Source: Trebonia sp.
GTDB taxonomy: Bacteria; Actinomycetota; Actinomycetes; Streptosporangiales; Streptosporangiaceae
NCBI GenBank assembly: GCA_030038035.1
Contig: JASHPP010000632.1
Location: 1-37,716 of the forward strand
Direction: 5' to 3'
DNA: 37,716 bases
This document shows, piece after piece, positions 15,706-24,553 of this stretch. Within the stretch, counting starts at the first letter, position 1. Every line of letters starts with the position of its first letter. Made by a program: the position numbers and the translations under genes. The notes beneath the pieces are model-generated. The model was not told where the DNA came from. It worked only from the letters and a program-made list of their open reading frames with translations, and made no database searches.

Positions 15706-16155
15706 TCGTGTGGTCGCGCGCCGCGATTCGGCGGTTTTTCTAATTCCATCCTAATTTTTCGTTGTTAGGAAGAATTATCCGCTTATTTCGAGGCACAGGA
15801 TATGCAGGAGAAAGGCGTTCTGAGTGGAGGACGAGGTAATGCTTGCCACCCGTGCTGCGCTGCGGGTTTGCGGGCTTGGCGGGGGGCCCGCCTGGCGGGG
15901 CTTGAGCGCGCGCCTGTCGCTGCTTTGGAGAGCGGGCCGGCGGGGCTGCTTGGGGAGCGGGGGACCGTCAGCCCCGCCGGCGACTTAGACTGTAGCGGCA
16001 CTTTAGTGGTCCGCGCGCGGGTTTCTGGCCATTCCCGGCATGCTCGTAAGTTTTTTGCAATGTTGCCTTCTGTGATCACCGCTGGCTAGGGCGTGTCCGG
16101 GTGCCGCGGTCATCGGGCGCACCGGCGTCCTGGGCACGCGGCCGTGCACCCCGGA
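15706..16155. other. Intergenic stretch with an AT-rich inverted repeat
   Basis: About 450 bases upstream of DUF2877 and beyond the end of the Pro/Gln-rich gene. The AT-rich part holds taattccatcctaa (15741-15754) and ttaggaagaatta (15765-15777), an imperfect inverted repeat round a T-rich 10-base loop. It may be an operator for DUF2877 or a hairpin. Short open frames further right have no coding signs I trust. Confidence 0.35.
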
Positions 16156-18060
16156 TCAGCCGCGGCGCGGGGTCAGGCGGCCGTTGCGCAGCGCCTCCGC
16201 CGCGAGCACCCCGAACAGGTAGAAGTACGCCGCCTCCTCGTCCTCGAAGAACCGCACCTCATGCCGGGCGTCTTCGGCGCAGCTGAACACCTCGTATCCG
16301 CCGTCGGTCTTGAACAGGCACATGGCGCCCGTGACCTCCTCATCAACCGCGTACGCGGACCTGGGGATGTCGGCCATGTCAACCAGGTCAGCGAAGACCG
16401 CGGACATGGCAAGCCGAGGCTTGCGCGCGGCTCGGCGGCCCCTGACCGCACCGGTCAGCTTGCTCAGCGCGCTGGGCTGGGCCGTCAGCCCGGATGGAGG
16501 CATCGACGGGAGCGCGTCCACCGCGGCAGACTCGGCGAACGGGCTGGCGACTGGCACCCAGGCCGTCGGTGGCGCCGGTGTCAGGGGCGCCGGCGGGGCC
16601 AGCGGGATGGAAGCGACCTGTTCCGGGGACAGGGGCTGTTGCACTTGCGGTGCCAGCGTCGGCTGCTGGAGTGACTGTGGCAGCTGCGTCGGCTGAGGCA
16701 GGGACATTGGCTGGGGCTGCTGAAACGGCTGGGTGAGTTGTACCGGCTGGGCGGGGAGCGGCGCCGGCTGGGCGGGGAGCTGTGCCGGCTGGGCGAGCTG
16801 TGCCTGCTGAGGGGTGAGCTGTGCCGATTCCACGGCCGTGGCAGGTGCGGGCGCAAGGGGTTGCGAAGCCGTCGGCAGCTGCGACGGAGCGGGCTGCGGC
16901 GGCTGAGTCGGGAGCGCTGGCTGTGCGGGCGCGAACGCCTGTACGGGCGGCGGCGGTGGCGGTGGCGGGGCATACTGCGGCACGGCGCCGGTGAAGGCGC
17001 CGGGCGGAGCTGCCTGCCCCTGCGCGCTCAGCGCACTGACCGGCTGCGCCGGCGCGGCGGTCGCGCCGTATGGTCCTGGCCCGGCCGGCTGCGCGGCCTC
17101 GGGGGGCGGCGGATACCCATTCGGCAGGCCGTTTCCGTACCCGTTAGGCAGCCCGCCGGCGGCACCGCTGGCCGTCACCTCGCCAGCCAGCGCGCTCGCG
17201 CCATTCTGCGGCACCGGCACCGCGCGCGCATCGGCCTGGTAGTACCACCCGCCATTGCCGTCCGGCACAGGGGAGCCGTGCCATGCGGCGGCCGCGGGTG
17301 GCTGCATCTGCGGCGGGGCCTGCGGTGCGAGCGGCGCTTGTTGCGATTGCGCGTGCGGAACGGCGGGCACCGGCAGCCCGGCTGGCTGTTTGGCGGGCGC
17401 GGAAAGCGGTGCCTGCCCGCCCCGCGCGGGCAGCGCCGGAACCTTCGGTGCCGAACCCCGCTGCGCCGGCTGCCCGCCGATCCCAGGCAGCCCGATCCCG
17501 GGCTGTGCCATCCCGGGCTGTGCCATCCCGGGCTGTGCCATCCCGGGCTGCCCGCCGGCCACGGGCTTCCCGCCGGCCACGGGCTGCGCCGGGCCCGAAC
17601 CGGCGCCAGGCATCCGGGCCGAGGCCGCCTCGCCGGAGCTCAGCGCGCGCGACAGCGAGGAAAGCAGCAGCGGGATCGGGAACTCGTGCCGTTCCTCCGC
17701 TAGGTCGCTGACCTCCTGCCGGGCGACCACGACCTCGAACACCCCACGGTCGACCTGCCAGTACCCGAGCTGCCCGGCGCGTCGCTCGTCCATGCCCAGG
17801 TACACGATGTGCAGCCGGTCGCCGAGGTCGTCGAGCACGAGGCACGGCTCGCCGTGATACGAACCGATCGGGCGGGACTCCCACAAGGCGTCGAGATCCC
17901 CCAGCCTGACCTGCTTGCGCCAGATGCCGCCGGGCGCCGGGGAGAAGCCGTGCTCTTCCGGCGGCGGCGGGGCGGCGAACAGCGTGACGTCGCGGTCCGA
18001 GGGACCAACGGCGGCTTGATAGGAGGCGCCGAGGTAGGACGCCATCAGCCGGTAACGCAT
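16156..18060 (-). CDS. Unrecognised protein with a long Pro/Gln/Ala-rich centre
   Basis: Protein of 634 residues. The first 150 or so residues are folded (LGASYQAAVGPSDRDVTLF, then LGDLDALW, SYHGEPCLVLDD, HIVYLGM, LGYWQVDRGVFEVVVARQEV). The last 130 end in a second folded block (VFADLVDMADIPRSAYAVD, YEVFSCAEDARHEVRFFEDE, AAYFYLFGVLAAEAL). Between them are about 350 residues of Pro, Gln, Ala and Gly, including three tandem GMAQP units; this part is likely disordered. There is no signal peptide or membrane segment. From memory, similar N-terminal blocks occur beside TNT-type toxin or secretion-linked proteins in actinobacteria, which is weak support. It starts three bases after the preceding gene's stop, with gggagg as ribosome site. 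Confidence 0.6.
   Translation of the reverse strand: MRYRLMASYLGASYQAAVGPSDRDVTLFAAPPPPEEHGFSPAPGGIWRKQVRLGDLDALWESRPIGSYHGEPCLVLDDLGDRLHIVYLGMDERRAGQLGYWQVDRGVFEVVVARQEVSDLAEERHEFPIPLLLSSLSRALSSGEAASARMPGAGSGPAQPVAGGKPVAGGQPGMAQPGMAQPGMAQPGIGLPGIGGQPAQRGSAPKVPALPARGGQAPLSAPAKQPAGLPVPAVPHAQSQQAPLAPQAPPQMQPPAAAAWHGSPVPDGNGGWYYQADARAVPVPQNGASALAGEVTASGAAGGLPNGYGNGLPNGYPPPPEAAQPAGPGPYGATAAPAQPVSALSAQGQAAPPGAFTGAVPQYAPPPPPPPPVQAFAPAQPALPTQPPQPAPSQLPTASQPLAPAPATAVESAQLTPQQAQLAQPAQLPAQPAPLPAQPVQLTQPFQQPQPMSLPQPTQLPQSLQQPTLAPQVQQPLSPEQVASIPLAPPAPLTPAPPTAWVPVASPFAESAAVDALPSMPPSGLTAQPSALSKLTGAVRGRRAARKPRLAMSAVFADLVDMADIPRSAYAVDEEVTGAMCLFKTDGGYEVFSCAEDARHEVRFFEDEEAAYFYLFGVLAAEALRNGRLTPRRG
17503..17547 (-). 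repeat. Three exact 15-bp coding repeats
   Basis: The unit ctgtgccatcccggg occurs three times in a row and encodes the pentapeptide GMAQP on the minus strand. Just beyond, a second pair of 18-bp units (17551-17586) encodes PVAGGK and PVAGGQ. This is slippage-type expansion inside the disordered centre of the protein. Confidence 0.85.
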
Positions 18061-18063
18061 GCC

Positions 18064-18498
18064 TTACCCCTCCCTCGTCGGTCGCCGCCAGGCCAGCCCG
18101 TCATACCGGGCGACCGGCTCCTCGCCGCTTTCTGCCAGCCGGCAAAGCGCCGTCGCCACGGGTATCTGGATCGGTTCAAGGAAGAACTCGACTCGGCCGG
18201 CGGGACTGCGCGACGTGACGGGGACGTATCCGTCGATCTCCCTGGCCTGCCAGCACAGGAAGTACAGCTCGGTCATGTCGGGCTTGAAGTCTGACCCCTC
18301 GTAGCCCAGGCCGAGCAGGTAGTAGGCGTCCGCCGGGCTGCGGAGTGCCACGTCCCGCACTCGGTGCACGTACCCGGCGATGACGCCACGCTGGCCGCTC
18401 ATGTACGGGCCGACCATGCGCGGCGGTATGACCTTCCGCATCGGCGTGCCGGGAAGTATCCGCGCAGGCTGCGCCGGCTCGCGTGCAGCGGAACCCAC
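18064..18498 (-). CDS. Unrecognised small protein paired with the Pro/Gln-rich gene
   Basis: Protein of 144 residues from the GTG at 18498, chosen because aagggag lies six bases before it. An upstream in-frame TTG at 18600 has no ribosome site. The sequence has a basic PPRMVGPYMSGQRGVIAGYV block, then PADAYYLLGLGYEGSDFKPD, MTELYFLCWQA and a C-terminal FFLEPIQIPVATALCRL. No membrane segment or catalytic motif is evident and I do not recognise the family. The next gene starts three bases after its stop, so the two are co-translated and probably work together. It is divergent from the SseB-like gene. Confidence 0.6.
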   Translation of the reverse strand: MGSAAREPAQPARILPGTPMRKVIPPRMVGPYMSGQRGVIAGYVHRVRDVALRSPADAYYLLGLGYEGSDFKPDMTELYFLCWQAREIDGYVPVTSRSPAGRVEFFLEPIQIPVATALCRLAESGEEPVARYDGLAWRRPTREG

Positions 18499-18717
18499 GG
18501 TCTGCTCCCTTCCCGCTAGCGCCGATACCCCTGGTCCGCACACCCGGCTGGTCAGGAGGCCTCGACGTCGCAGCAGCTCACGAGGTTCCCACATCCGCAA
18601 TGTGCGCTCAACTGATTCTGCCGTGGAGATAGCCCATACCTGAGTTAAAGTGCATCTTTCCTAGAAATCATTACTTAACGTAGTTCACTGGTTACCCCTT
18701 GGCCCCGTGAGCGACGG

Positions 18718-18723
18718 TAGTGT
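18718..18723 (+). promoter_or_regulatory. -10 box for a likely leaderless SseB-like transcript
   Basis: TAGTGT sits seven bases before the ATG at 18731, and no ribosome site precedes that ATG. It favours 18731 over the GTG at 18707. Confidence 0.4.
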
Positions 18724-18730
18724 CGCAGGC

Positions 18731-19549
18731 ATGCGGATCAGCAGGCCGTCAGGGGATACCGGCCAGGCCGACCCTGGCGTCGCGGCGGCGCTCGACGCCT
18801 GCGCGCGCGGCACGGGAAGCGAGCACGACGCGCTGACCGCGATCGCGAGCGCCAGGCTGCTCGTCCCGGTGGTCGCGGTGCTGACCAAGGCGTCGAAAGC
18901 CGGCGCCGAGAAGGAAGCAGAGAAGGAAACAGAGATGGCGCTGCCCACGCTGATCGGCAACGACGGGCGGACAGCGGTGATCGCGTTCACCGGGACAGAG
19001 ACCCTCAGGCTGTGGCGTAAGGATGCCCGCCCGGTGCCGGTGCCCGCGTCCAGCGTCTGCGCGGCCGCGCTCGCCGAGGCGGCGGACGCTGTGGTGATCG
19101 ACGTGGCCGGCCCGGTGCAGCTGGTGGTGGAAGGCGCGCGGCTGCGGGCCCTCGCCAGGAACCAGCCGCCCCCGCCGCCGCACGAAGACCCGGACGTCCA
19201 GGCCGACGTCGCCGCGGTGACCGCCCGGTTCACCCTCGCGCCAGGCGAGCACGGCACCGACCTGATGATCACCCTGCAGGACTGCGACGCCGTCCAGGCC
19301 CGCCGGCTGGCCGGGAAGATAGCCGCCCGGCTGGCCCGCCGCCGCCTGCGCCCCGGCTTCAAGGTCCGCGCATTTTTATCCCGAACGATCCCGGCCGTCT
19401 CTCCAGCGCCGCCCCATCCTGGTGGCGGTGACCGCCCGCCGCGTGATCTACGCTGCTGGTATCGGCGGGCGGAGACCGGGCGGGCCCCGATCGCCGCAGG
19501 CAGGCGCGGCGGCCGTCCTCGCGGACCACGGTCCTTGGCGGAGCAGTAA
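18731..19549 (+). CDS. SseB-like family protein
   Basis: Protein of 272 residues. The central part resembles the SseB N-terminal domain found in many actinobacterial proteins upstream of aro[68 protein letters not shown]. Its function is unknown. The last 55 or so residues after [11 protein letters not shown] are an Arg/Gly/Pro-rich tail with no family likeness; the natural stop may have been lost or moved by a frameshift near 19375. The start was set by the -10 box at 18718. It lies 10 bases upstream of aroC. Confidence 0.6.
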   Translation: MRISRPSGDTGQADPGVAAALDACARGTGSEHDALTAIASARLLVPVVAVLTKASKAGAEKEAEKETEMALPTLIGNDGRTAVIAFTGTETLRLWRKDARPVPVPASSVCAAALAEAADAVVIDVAGPVQLVVEGARLRALARNQPPPPPHEDPDVQADVAAVTARFTLAPGEHGTDLMITLQDCDAVQARRLAGKIAARLARRRLRPGFKVRAFLSRTIPAVSPAPPHPGGGDRPPRDLRCWYRRAETGRAPIAAGRRGGRPRGPRSLAEQ

Positions 19550-19559
19550 GGTAAACGAC

Positions 19560-20741
19560 ATGTTTCGGTGGCTGACCGCGGGTGAGTCGCACGGGCGGGC
19601 GCTCGTGGCGGTGTGCGACGGTGTCCCGGCGGGGGTGCGGGTCACCAGCGACGACGTGGCGGCCGCGCTCGCCAGGCGGCGGGCCGGGTACGGCCGGGGC
19701 GCCCGGATGAAGTTCGAGCAGGACGAGGTGGAGCTGACCGGCGGCGTGCGGCACGGTGTCACGCTGGGCGGACCTGTCGCGATCCGGGTGGGCAACACCG
19801 AGTGGCCGAAATGGGAGACGGTCATGTCACCGGATCCCGTGCCCGGGCAGGAGCTCGACGGCCAGGCCCGCAACGCCCCGCTGACCAGGCCGCGGCCGGG
19901 GCACGCCGACCTCGCGGGCATGCAGAAGTTCGGGCACTCCGACGCCAGGCCGGTCCTCGAACGGGCGAGCGCGCGGGAGACCGCGGCCAGGGTGGCGCTG
20001 GGCGAGGTGGCCAGGCGGCTGCTTGAGCAGGCGCTCGGCGTGCGGATCCTCAGCCACGTGGTGGCGCTCGGCTCGGTGTGCGTGCCGCCAGGAAGCGCCG
20101 TGCCGGTCCCCGGGGACCTGGCGCGGATCGACGACAGCCCCGTGCGCTGCCTGGACGCCGCGGTCAGCGCGGCCATGGTCGCCGAGGTCGACGCGGCGCG
20201 CAAGGACGGCGACACGCTCGGCGGCGTGGTCGAGGTGCTGGCCTACGGCCTGCCCCCCGGGCTCGGCAGCTTCACGCAGTGGGACCGGCGGCTTGACGCC
20301 CGGCTCGCCGGGGCGCTGGTGTCTGTGCACGCGATCAAGGGCGTGGAGTTCGGCGACGGGTTCGTGACGTCGGGCCGGCGCGGTTCCTGCGCGCACGACG
20401 AGATCGAGATGTCGCCGTCCGGGGTCCGCCGCCGCACCAACCGCGCCGGCGGCGTCGAGGGCGGCATGTCCACCGGCGAGGTGCTGCGCGTCCGCGCCGC
20501 CATGAAGCCGATCTCCACGGTGCCGCGCGCGCTTGACACGGTGGACGTGGCGACAGGCGAGCCGGCCAAGGCGATCAACCAGCGCAGCGACGTGACCGCG
20601 GTGCCCGCGGCCGGCGTGGTCGCCGAGGCGATGGTGGCGCTGGTGCTCGCGGAGGCGGCGACGGACAAGTTCGGCGCCGACTCCGTCGAGGAGATGCGCC
20701 GCAACGCCGAAGGCTACCTCAAGTCGCTGGTGATCTCGTGA
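19560..20741 (+). CDS. aroC: Chorismate synthase
   Basis: Enzyme of 393 residues that makes chorismate from EPSP, the last step of the shikimate pathway, using reduced FMN. Family blocks are seen from the first residues: [18 protein letters not shown] (signature 1), [20 protein letters not shown] (signature 2) with [16 protein letters not shown], then [16 protein letters not shown]. The open frame extends upstream to 19422, but [12 protein letters not shown] is the conserved start, with taagg eight bases before it. A promoter inside the end of the SseB-like gene is possible (TACGCT around 19449). It heads a run of overlapping aro genes; the aroK start overlaps its stop (GTGA). Confidence 0.97.
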   Translation: MFRWLTAGESHGRALVAVCDGVPAGVRVTSDDVAAALARRRAGYGRGARMKFEQDEVELTGGVRHGVTLGGPVAIRVGNTEWPKWETVMSPDPVPGQELDGQARNAPLTRPRPGHADLAGMQKFGHSDARPVLERASARETAARVALGEVARRLLEQALGVRILSHVVALGSVCVPPGSAVPVPGDLARIDDSPVRCLDAAVSAAMVAEVDAARKDGDTLGGVVEVLAYGLPPGLGSFTQWDRRLDARLAGALVSVHAIKGVEFGDGFVTSGRRGSCAHDEIEMSPSGVRRRTNRAGGVEGGMSTGEVLRVRAAMKPISTVPRALDTVDVATGEPAKAINQRSDVTAVPAAGVVAEAMVALVLAEAATDKFGADSVEEMRRNAEGYLKSLVIS

Positions 20742-21295
20742 CGACGCCGGACCCGGGCGCCAAGCCCGCCCCCGCCCCCGCCCGCGCGTCAGCCGTGGTG
20801 CTGATCGGCCCCCCTGGGGCCGGCAAGTCGTCGGTCGGCTCGCTGCTCGCGGCCGAACTCGGGGTGCCGTTCGCCGACACCGACGACCTCGTGGCGGCCG
20901 CGGCGGGAAAGCCGGTCGGGGACATCTTCGTCGACGACGGCGAGCCTGTCTTCCGCGAGCTTGAGCGGGCCGCCGTCGCCCACGGCCTTGAGGCCACCGG
21001 GCCGCACGGCGGCGTGCTCGCGGTGGGCAGCGGCGCGGTGCTCGACCCGGACGTCCGCCGGATGCTGGGCGGGCGCCGCGTCGTCTACCTGGAGGTCGGG
21101 TTCGCGACCGTCGCACGGCGCACCGGCATGGACAAGCCGCGGGTCGTGGTCCCCGGCAACCCGCGCGGCCTGCTCCGCGCGATGCTGGAGGAGCGGCGCC
21201 CCGTCTACGCAGAACTCGCCTCGATCACCGTCCCGACCGACGAGCTGGCGCCCGAGGAGGTGGCGGCCGACCTTGCCAGCCGGCTGCGCTCGTGA
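20738..21295 (+). CDS. aroK: Shikimate kinase-like protein with altered substrate motifs
   Basis: P-loop kinase of 185 residues in the usual aroC-aroK-aroB position. It has a 15-residue Pro/Ala leader, Walker [12 protein letters not shown], shikimate-binding FADTDD, FRELE and the C-terminal ERRPVYAEL. Two canonical parts differ: the Gly-Gly-Gly shikimate loop reads VGSGAV, and the lid reads [14 protein letters not shown] instead of the usual Arg-Pro-Leu-Leu form. It may still phosphorylate shikimate, be weak, or use another substrate. A second, canonical kinase sits three genes downstream. Translation is coupled to aroC by a four-base overlap. Confidence 0.8.
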   Translation: MTTPDPGAKPAPAPARASAVVLIGPPGAGKSSVGSLLAAELGVPFADTDDLVAAAAGKPVGDIFVDDGEPVFRELERAAVAHGLEATGPHGGVLAVGSGAVLDPDVRRMLGGRRVVYLEVGFATVARRTGMDKPRVVVPGNPRGLLRAMLEERRPVYAELASITVPTDELAPEEVAADLASRLRS

Positions 21296-21332
21296 CCCGG
21301 CCCCGCAACCCCCGGGGCCTGGGCAGGCACCC

Positions 21333-22409
21333 GTGGACGTGACGCGGATCCCGGTCGGCGGCGAGCAGCCGTACGACGTGATCGTCGGCACCGGGGTGCT
21401 CGGCTCACTGCCTGACCTGGTGGGCAAGCGGGCGCACACCGTGGCGGTCATCCACGCCGCGGGGCTCGGCGCGATCGCCCGGCCGGCCTGCCGCGTGCTC
21501 GCCGACGCCGGGTACGCGGTGGCGACGACGCAGATCCCCGACGGGGAGGCCGCCAAGGACGTGACCGTCGCCGCCCGGCTGTGGTCGTGGCTGGCCGACT
21601 CGCGGGTGACCCGGTCCGACTCCATCGTGGGCATCGGCGGCGGGGCGGCGACCGACATCGCCGGGTTCGTTGCCGCCACCTGGCTGCGCGGGGTGCCGGT
21701 CGTGCTTGTCCCGACGACGCTGCTCGCCATGGTCGACGCCGCCGTCGGCGGCAAGACGGCGATCGACATCCCCGCGGGCAAGAACCTGGTCGGGGCGTTC
21801 CACCCGCCGGCCGGCGTGTTCGCGGACCTGGCCACGCTGGTGACGGTGCCGCGGCCCGACTACGTGGCCGGGCTCGCCGAGGTGATCAAGGCCGGGTTCA
21901 TCGCCGACGGCGAGATCCTCGCCCTGGTGGCGGCCGATCCGGCCGGCGCGGGGGAGCCGTACGGGCCGCACACGCGCGAGCTTGTCGAGCGCGCGATCCG
22001 GGTGAAGGCCGCCGTGGTCTCATCGGACCTGCGCGAGGCGGGTCCGCGGGAGATGCTCAACTACGGGCACACCCTCGGCCACGCGATCGAGCGGCTCGAG
22101 CGCTACCGCTTCAGGCACGGCGACGCGGTGGCCATCGGCATGGTGTTCGCCGCGGAGGTGGCCCGGCTGGCCGGCCGCCTGTCGCCCGCCGACGTGGCCC
22201 TGCACAGGCGGCTGCTCACGTCGGTCGGGCTGCCCGTGTCGTACCCGCACGCCGCCTGGCCGCGGCTGCGCGAGGTGATGAGCCTGGACAAGAAGTCCCG
22301 CGGTGACCGGCTGCGCATGGTAGTCCTGGACGGCGTGGGAACCCCGGTCATCCTGGACAGCCCGCCGGAGTCGCTGCTGGCGCAGGCCTACGAAGCGGTG
22401 TCGGCATGA
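21333..22409 (+). CDS. aroB: 3-dehydroquinate synthase
   Basis: Enzyme of 358 residues that turns DAHP into 3-dehydroquinate using NAD and a divalent metal. Seen are [35 protein letters not shown], the Lys/Asn block [22 protein letters not shown], and the metal-binding [12 protein letters not shown] with the later His in [11 protein letters not shown]. The frame is open far upstream, but that part overlaps aroK in another frame. GTG at 21333 (or 21339) gives the normal family length and leaves a 37-base gap after aroK. The stop overlaps the aroQ ATG (ATGA). Confidence 0.96.
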   Translation: MDVTRIPVGGEQPYDVIVGTGVLGSLPDLVGKRAHTVAVIHAAGLGAIARPACRVLADAGYAVATTQIPDGEAAKDVTVAARLWSWLADSRVTRSDSIVGIGGGAATDIAGFVAATWLRGVPVVLVPTTLLAMVDAAVGGKTAIDIPAGKNLVGAFHPPAGVFADLATLVTVPRPDYVAGLAEVIKAGFIADGEILALVAADPAGAGEPYGPHTRELVERAIRVKAAVVSSDLREAGPREMLNYGHTLGHAIERLERYRFRHGDAVAIGMVFAAEVARLAGRLSPADVALHRRLLTSVGLPVSYPHAAWPRLREVMSLDKKSRGDRLRMVVLDGVGTPVILDSPPESLLAQAYEAVSA

Positions 22410-22879
22410 GCCGCAGGGTGCTCGTCCTCAACGGGCCGAACCTGGGCAGGCTCGGCAAGCGCGAGCCCGCCGTCTACGGGACCGCGAGCTACGCGGACCT
22501 GGTCGCGCTGTGCGAGTCGGCCGGCCAGGAACTCGGCCTGCAGGTGGCGGTCCGGCAGACCGAATACGAGGGCGAGCTGATCGCCTGGGTGCACGAGGCG
22601 TGCGACGAGCGGCTGCCGGTCGTGCTGAACGCCGGCGCGCTCACGCATTACTCCTACGCGCTGCTTGACGCGCTGAAGATGCGGACCGCGCCGCTGGTGG
22701 AGGTGCACATCTCCAACATCGCGGCCCGCGAGGGCTTCCGCCACGCGTCGGTGATCACCGCGGCAGCGGACGGGATCATCGCCGGCTTCGGCTTCCAGTC
22801 CTACGCCCTGGCCCTGCGCGCGGTCGCCGCTCTCCTGGAGACCGCACCCACTTCGGACGCGCCGGCCGAGGCGCCGTGA
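22406..22879 (+). CDS. aroQ: 3-dehydroquinate dehydratase, type II
   Basis: Enzyme of 157 residues that removes water from 3-dehydroquinate; type II forms a dodecamer. The motif [18 protein letters not shown] holds the loop Arg and catalytic Tyr. [34 protein letters not shown] (catalytic His) and [14 protein letters not shown] follow the family order. FRHAS replaces the common FRHHS or FRRHS, a mild change. It overlaps aroB at its start and aroK2 at its end by four bases each. Confidence 0.95.
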   Translation: MSRRVLVLNGPNLGRLGKREPAVYGTASYADLVALCESAGQELGLQVAVRQTEYEGELIAWVHEACDERLPVVLNAGALTHYSYALLDALKMRTAPLVEVHISNIAAREGFRHASVITAAADGIIAGFGFQSYALALRAVAALLETAPTSDAPAEAP

Positions 22880-23373
22880 TCGTCCTCGTCGGGTTCATGG
22901 GCGCGGGCAAGACGACCGTCGGCCGCCTGCTCGCGGCCAAGCTTGGCCTGCCGTTCACCGACAGCGACCAGGTGATCGAGGACCGCGCGGGGCGGCCGAT
23001 CCAGAAGATCTTCGCCGACGACGGCGAGCCGGCGTTCCGCGCGCTCGAGCACGAGGTGATCGCCGGTCTGCTGGCCGGCCCCGATACCGTGCTCGCCCTG
23101 GGCGGCGGCGCGGCCGAGCACCCGGCGACCCGCGCGCTGCTTGCCTCGGTCCCCGTGGTCTACCTGCGGGTCGGCTACGCCGAGGCGATGAAGCGGGTCG
23201 GCGGCGACAGGGGCCGCCCGATGCTGGCCCGCCCCGACGTGGCACAGGTGTACGAACGCCGCCAGGCGGTCTACGCCGGGGTGGCCACGCTCGCCGTCGA
23301 CACCGACGGCCGCGCGCCCGACGACATCGCCCTGGCCATCCTCCAGCGGTACCCGCACCCGACCAGACCATGA
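22876..23373 (+). CDS. Second shikimate kinase, canonical
   Basis: Kinase of 165 residues with every expected motif: Walker [12 protein letters not shown] near the N terminus, [14 protein letters not shown], the Gly-rich shikimate loop [11 protein letters not shown], the lid [10 protein letters not shown], and [10 protein letters not shown]. It phosphorylates shikimate at O3 with ATP. The GTG start overlaps the aroQ stop. It resembles ordinary AroK more than the gene at 20738 does, so it may be the main enzyme of this pathway; the arrangement of two kinases in one operon is unusual. Confidence 0.9.
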   Translation: MIVLVGFMGAGKTTVGRLLAAKLGLPFTDSDQVIEDRAGRPIQKIFADDGEPAFRALEHEVIAGLLAGPDTVLALGGGAAEHPATRALLASVPVVYLRVGYAEAMKRVGGDRGRPMLARPDVAQVYERRQAVYAGVATLAVDTDGRAPDDIALAILQRYPHPTRP

Positions 23374-23389
23374 CCGGAAGGCTCAGGCG

Positions 23390-24424
23390 ATGCGCGTAGG
23401 GATGATGCTCGGCTACGCCGGCGGGTTCAGCCAAGCGGTCGACGAGCTCGCCGACTTCGAGCGCGCCGGCCTGGAGATCGTCTTCGTGCCCGAGGCGTAC
23501 TCCTTCGACGCGGTGAGCCAGCTCGGCTTCATCGCCGCCCGCACCACGACGCTGCAGATCGCCTCGGGCATCCTGCCGGTCTACTCACGCACGCCCGCGC
23601 TCACCGCGATGACCGCGGCCGGGCTCGATTTCGTCTCGGGCGGCCGGTTCACGCTCGGCCTCGGCACGTCCGGCCCGCAGGTGATCGAGGGCTGGCACGG
23701 CGTGCCCTATGACGCGCCGGTCGGGCGGACCAGGGAGCTGATCGAGATCTGCCGGCTGGTCTGGCGCCGCGACCGGCTGGACTACCACGGCAGGCACTAC
23801 ACGCTGCCGTACGAGGGCGGCAGCGGCCTGGGCAAGCCGCTGAAGCTGATCAACCACCCGGTGCGCGAGCGCATCCCGATCGTGATCGCCGCGCTCGGCC
23901 CGAAGAACGTCGCGCTCGCCGCCGAACTCGCCGAGGGCTGGCAGCCCATCTTCTACTTCCCTGAGAAGGCGGCGATCGCCTGGGCAGGCCCGCTTGCCGA
24001 GGGCAGCGCCAAGCGCGACGCAAGCCTCGGCCCGCTTGACGTGATCGCGGCAGCGCCGCTTGCCATCGGCGACGACGTGACCGGCCTGCGCGAGTTGTCC
24101 AGGCCGTTCTTCGCGCTGTACATCGGCGGCATGGGCGCCCGCGGCCGCAACTTCTACTACGACCTGGCGTGCCGCTTCGGCTACGAGAAGCAGGCGGCCA
24201 TGATCCAGGACGCCTACCTGGCGGGCCGCAAGGACGAGGCCGCCGCCCTCGTCCCCGCCGAGCTCGTCAGCAGGACCGCGCTGATCGGCCCGGACGGCTA
24301 CGTCGCCGACCGGCTCGCCGCGTTCCGCGAGGCCGGCGTCACCACGCTCAACGTCACCCCGCTCGGCGCCTCGCACGCCGCCCGGGTCGCCGACATCGAG
24401 CGGGTCCGCACCCTGGCCGGCTAG
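23390..24424 (+). CDS. LLM-class F420-dependent oxidoreductase
   Basis: Flavin- or F420-dependent enzyme of 344 residues with a luciferase-like TIM barrel. Seen are MRVGMMLGYAGGFSQAV, VFVPEAYSFDAVSQLGFIA, IASGILPVYSRTPALTAMTA, SGGRFTLGLGTSGPQVIEGW and a C-terminal GPDGYVADRLAAFREAGV. In actinobacteria many such enzymes use F420, but the substrate cannot be told from sequence. It starts 16 bases after aroK2 with aaggctcagg as a probable ribosome site, so it is the last gene of the aro transcript. It is not a known shikimate enzyme. Confidence 0.88.
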   Translation: MRVGMMLGYAGGFSQAVDELADFERAGLEIVFVPEAYSFDAVSQLGFIAARTTTLQIASGILPVYSRTPALTAMTAAGLDFVSGGRFTLGLGTSGPQVIEGWHGVPYDAPVGRTRELIEICRLVWRRDRLDYHGRHYTLPYEGGSGLGKPLKLINHPVRERIPIVIAALGPKNVALAAELAEGWQPIFYFPEKAAIAWAGPLAEGSAKRDASLGPLDVIAAAPLAIGDDVTGLRELSRPFFALYIGGMGARGRNFYYDLACRFGYEKQAAMIQDAYLAGRKDEAAALVPAELVSRTALIGPDGYVADRLAAFREAGVTTLNVTPLGASHAARVADIERVRTLAG

Positions 24425-24440
24425 CCGCAAACGAGGGATG

Positions 24441-24480
24441 TGGGATAGAAAACCCCCACTAGTGGTGGTTTTCTATCCCA
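24441..24480 (+). terminator. Near-perfect 40-bp palindrome after the aro-LLM operon
   Basis: Left arm tgggatagaaaacc (24441-24454) and right arm ggttttctatccca (24467-24480) are exact complements. The centre also pairs except for one position, giving 20-bp arms without a loop. No T-tract follows, so it would be a U-less hairpin terminator. A palindromic protein-binding site is the alternative. Confidence 0.5.
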
Positions 24481-24541
24481 TATCTTCAAATTCGCGTCCC
24501 AGTGCCCGGCTCGCGGCCGGTTCGCCGCTGCCGCGTCAGCG

Positions 24542-24547
24542 TAAAGT
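24542..24547 (+). promoter_or_regulatory. -10 box for a likely leaderless pepP transcript
   Basis: TAAAGT ends six bases before the ATG at 24554, the spacing of leaderless actinobacterial genes. TTCGCC (24521-24526) is a weak -35. Confidence 0.45.
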
Positions 24548-24553
24548 CGGGGC

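Noticed and set aside
15783..16089. Overlapping open frames of 95-98 codons in the DUF2877 upstream region
   Set aside because: Both strands are open through a GC-rich stretch, there is no good ribosome site, and neither translation resembles a protein family.
24441..24480. Standard rho-independent terminator
   Set aside because: The hairpin is strong but no T-tract follows, so only a U-less type could apply; kept as a terminator candidate at moderate confidence.
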